Source of the DNA: an uncultured Bacillota bacterium
GTDB taxonomy: Bacteria > Bacillota_I > Bacilli_A > RF39 > UBA660
Direction: 5' to 3'
Assembly (NCBI GenBank): GCA_905200435.1
Contig: CAJKKJ010000039.1
Coordinates: 1 to 7,165, forward strand
Length of the DNA stretch: 7,165 bases
The position numbers were made by a program, and so were the translations under genes. The notes beneath the pieces were generated by a model. That model ran no database searches. It was not told where the DNA came from and saw nothing but the letters and a program-made list of their open reading frames with translations. The stretch's first letter is position 1; the number at the start of each line of letters is the position of its first letter. Positions 5,010 to 7,165 of this stretch are shown here, piece after piece.

Positions 5010-5685
5010 AATTTTCAACCACTGTTCCAACAGTCTCCCCATTACAAACCTTTACAATATTATTCAAATCATTAGCATTATAAACAACTAATTTAATACC
5101 ATTCTTCTTACAAACCTCAAAAGCAGAAATATCCATAACCTTAAGATTCTTATCAATAGCTTCCCTAAAAGATAACCTATCATACTTAACAGCATTAGGA
5201 TTAGATCTCGGATCACAATCATAAACACCATCAACATTAGTGCCCTTCAAAATATAATCTACCATAAGTTCAGATCCCCTAATAGCAGCAGTTGTATCCG
5301 TAGATAAACAAGGAATACCAAGACCACCCGCTAAAATAATAATTTGATCCTTAATCAAATCTAAAGCCTCATCAGTATTATAATCCGAAGTAAACTTCAA
5401 ATTAATACTAGACATAACAGTAGACTTAACACCAATTTTCTTTAAAGCAGACTTTAAACAAATAGCATTCATACAAGTAGCAAGCATACCAATAGAATCA
5501 CTATCCGTGATATTCATCTCATCATGACTTCTACCACGCCATAAATTGCCCCCACCAATAACAACAACAATTTCATGTCCATTATTCTTACATTCCTTCA
5601 AAATATATGCTAATTTTAAAGCATTCTCAAAAGAAACTTCACCTTGGCCCAATAATTCACCACTCAATTTTAACAATAATCTCAT
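5002..5685 (-). CDS. pyrH: UMP kinase (uridylate kinase), with divergent UMP-binding loop
   Basis: PyrH phosphorylates UMP to UDP with ATP in pyrimidine nucleotide synthesis, in the cytoplasm as a hexamer. It belongs to the amino-acid kinase fold. The 227-residue protein is slightly shorter than usual (~240) because the N-terminus begins almost directly at KLSGELL (6-12). Conserved blocks are GGGNLWRG (44-51), SDSIGMLATCMN (62-73), STDTTAAIRG (128-137), GTNVDGVYDCDP (148-159) and VMDISAFEVC (183-192). The loop before STDTT reads GLGIPCLST (121-129), where the family consensus is GTGNPFFTT; the Thr and Asn that help hold UMP are replaced by Leu and Ile. The ATG at 5685 is preceded by AGGAG overlapping the parC stop (TAGGAG), so translation is probably coupled to parC. 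Tsf and frr, the usual neighbours, are absent here. The assignment to the family is firm; normal UMP specificity is probable but less certain. Confidence 0.94.
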   Translation of the reverse strand: MRLLLKLSGELLGQGEVSFENALKLAYILKECKNNGHEIVVVIGGGNLWRGRSHDEMNITDSDSIGMLATCMNAICLKSALKKIGVKSTVMSSINLKFTSDYNTDEALDLIKDQIIILAGGLGIPCLSTDTTAAIRGSELMVDYILKGTNVDGVYDCDPRSNPNAVKYDRLSFREAIDKNLKVMDISAFEVCKKNGIKLVVYNANDLNNIVKVCNGETVGTVVENYE

Positions 5686-5694
5686 AACCTACTC

Positions 5695-7165
5695 CTAATC
5701 TAAAAATTCAATCGTTTCCAAAAAATCATCAATCGTATAAATCTTCTTATCAATATCTTCTAATGTAGTCTTCTTATCTTCCTTAACAACATTATCTTTT
5801 TTAATATCATCTTTTTTAACAAGTAAACTCTGAACAAAAGCATCAGAAATCTTACCCTTAGTAATACTACTTCCAGAAGAATACCTATCAACAATTGGTA
5901 ACTCCGTCAATTTAATATAATCAATATCATTCTTAACCTTATAACCAATATTAACCTTACTAACAATAAATGTTTTCAAAATATGATAAGGATTAGTTTT
6001 AACATCTCTAATAATTAAAACACCCTTTTTACCTCTAGAAGTCTTTTCAAACTCACTTAATTTAACTCTCTTACCAGTACTCTTGTCAGTAATAACAGTC
6101 AAATACTCTTCATTTTTATCAAAAGTATAAGCGCTAACAACTTCATCATTTTTTAAGTTTATAGCTTTAACACCACTAGACTTAACACCAGATACAGGAA
6201 CTTCATCAACACCATACCATAATCCATTACCATTTAAAGTTGAAATAAATATTTCCGAATTATTATCAATAGAAACACTAACAACTTCATCTTTATCTTT
6301 AAGTTTAATCGCACTAATAGGTTTATTAAATCTACTAACCTTATAATCCTTTAAAATACTTCTCTTAACCATACCCATTTTAGTAAATGTCAAAACATTA
6401 AAATCATTAAATTCATAAACAGGATAAGCATTAATAATATGCTCATTCTCATCAATTTTAATAACATTACTAATATGTTTACCCATATCTTTCCATTTCA
6501 TATCAGGAATTAAATAAACAGGCAAATATAAATAATTACCCTTATCAGTAAACAATAACAAAGTATCAAGAGTATTCATATTAGCAAGACTAATAATATA
6601 ATCCCCTTCTTTTAAATTAGGTTCATTATCACTAGAAGAATAACTTCTACTACTAACCCTCTTAATATAACCATCATTAGTAACAACAACAATAACATCC
6701 TCTTTAGCAATCATATCAGTTGTATCAATCTTAATTTCAGTTATTTCATCCTTAATTTCCGTTTTCCTTGGTGTAGCATACTCTTTCTTAATATTTCTAA
6801 GTTCAATTTTCATAACATTTCTTAATTCTTCATCACTATTTAATATTTTTTCAAGTTCAGCTATAATTATTTGCAAATTTCTATGTTCTTCTTCAAGAGC
6901 AGTAACATCTGTATTTGTTAATTTATATAATTGCATAGTAACAATAGCATCAGCTTGTAAAAGAGTAAAATCATAAAGATTGTGCAAATTTAATTTAGCA
7001 TCTTCTTTATTTTTACTTTTTCGAATAGTTTTAATTATTTCATCTAACATTCCTAAAGCTTTAATCAAGCCTTCAACAATATGCATTCTAGCTTTAGCTT
7101 TTTCTAAATCATATTCTGTTCTTTTAGTAATAACTTCTTCTAAATGATTTATATAAGCATCTAAA
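5695..7165 (-). CDS. parC: DNA topoisomerase IV subunit A, C-terminal part (start lies beyond the right edge)
   Basis: ParC is the DNA-cleaving subunit of topoisomerase IV, which with ParE decatenates daughter chromosomes. The frame is open from the window edge to TAG, giving 490 codons; the winged-helix region and catalytic tyrosine lie outside the window. The visible part opens in the coiled-coil tower (EEVITKRTEYDLEKAKARMH, then VEGLIKAL), continues through the dimer-gate segment (LLQADAIVTMQLYKLTN) and enters the beta-pinwheel C-terminal domain, whose blades recur with the pattern of hydrophobic strands ending in Gly-x-x-K/R. ParC rather than GyrA is favoured by IPDMKWKDMGKHISNVIKI, typical of Gram-positive ParC/GrlA, and by the absence of a GyrA-box QRGGKG; a degenerate TSRGKKG is present instead. 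The extreme C-terminus is a Lys/Asp-rich tail. Internal ATGs such as the one at 7086 are not starts, because the family sequence continues upstream. It is cotranscribed with pyrH. Confidence 0.93.
   Translation of the reverse strand, partial: LDAYINHLEEVITKRTEYDLEKAKARMHIVEGLIKALGMLDEIIKTIRKSKNKEDAKLNLHNLYDFTLLQADAIVTMQLYKLTNTDVTALEEEHRNLQIIIAELEKILNSDEELRNVMKIELRNIKKEYATPRKTEIKDEITEIKIDTTDMIAKEDVIVVVTNDGYIKRVSSRSYSSSDNEPNLKEGDYIISLANMNTLDTLLLFTDKGNYLYLPVYLIPDMKWKDMGKHISNVIKIDENEHIINAYPVYEFNDFNVLTFTKMGMVKRSILKDYKVSRFNKPISAIKLKDKDEVVSVSIDNNSEIFISTLNGNGLWYGVDEVPVSGVKSSGVKAINLKNDEVVSAYTFDKNEEYLTVITDKSTGKRVKLSEFEKTSRGKKGVLIIRDVKTNPYHILKTFIVSKVNIGYKVKNDIDYIKLTELPIVDRYSSGSSITKGKISDAFVQSLLVKKDDIKKDNVVKEDKKTTLEDIDKKIYTIDDFLETIEFLD

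Noticed and set aside
5007..5042. Longer pilin start at 5042
   Set aside because: The extra eleven residues (MGRLLEQWLKI) would precede the standard short basic prepilin leader, and the start would sit 40 bases inside pyrH. The ATG at 5009 gives the canonical leader.
4683..5075. 130-aa plus-strand open frame
   Set aside because: It lies antisense to the pilin and pyrH genes, whose protein signatures are unmistakable. It has no ribosome binding site and its product is low-complexity Asn/Gln/Ser-rich, as expected for a shadow.
7084..7086. ATG at 7086 as the start of parC
   Set aside because: The frame stays open to the window edge and the 26 codons upstream encode the conserved ParC tower sequence (TKRTEYDLEKAKAR), so the true start is outside the window.

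Overview
The window is very AT-rich. Every gene reads intact in the standard code with TGG for tryptophan, and none of the eight visible stop codons is TGA (six TAA, two TAG). Together with the Bacillus-type ylbD-ylbE and rsmD genes, this suggests a low-GC Bacillota, most likely an uncultivated or reduced-genome Bacilli lineage close to the Mollicutes (RF39/Erysipelotrichia-like). The lineage is inferred, not shown.

Layout from right to left, because all genes but one are on the minus strand. At 7165-5695 is the C-terminal two thirds or so of parC (topoisomerase IV subunit A), cut by the window edge. It is followed 9 nt later by pyrH (UMP kinase, 5685-5002) and, overlapping the pyrH stop, by a single type IV pilin-like gene (5009-4632). 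A clean intrinsic terminator (4652-4619) closes this operon. A second minus-strand unit, ylbD-ylbE (4502-3913), starts from its own promoter and overlaps by 1 nt. It ends in a bidirectional terminator shared with the only plus-strand gene, a 613-residue membrane protein of unknown function (2054-3895). That gene has a near-consensus promoter placed back to back with the rsmD promoter. rsmD (1947-1420) encodes the 16S rRNA m2G966 methyltransferase. Next come a membrane-anchored XRE-type regulator (1341-577) and the N-terminal 140 residues of a secreted protein with a TTG start (421 to the left edge).

In Bacillus subtilis the order is ylbD-ylbE-ylbF-ylbG-rsmD-coaD. Here ylbE and rsmD are still neighbours, but ylbF and ylbG are absent between them and the head-on 613-aa gene occupies the gap. 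After rsmD, coaD is replaced by the regulator and secreted-protein pair. The left 2 kb and the 613-aa gene therefore look like accessory material inside a conserved housekeeping neighbourhood.

Points of most interest are the orphan multi-membrane-segment protein in the ylb locus, a PyrH whose UMP-binding loop departs from the family consensus, the pilin coupled to pyrH, and a 12-bp inverted repeat bracketing the core promoter of the secreted protein. Several terminators carry the gene's stop codon inside the hairpin stem. No tRNA, rRNA, CRISPR array, insertion sequence or riboswitch was seen, and no gene-free stretch exceeds 300 bases.
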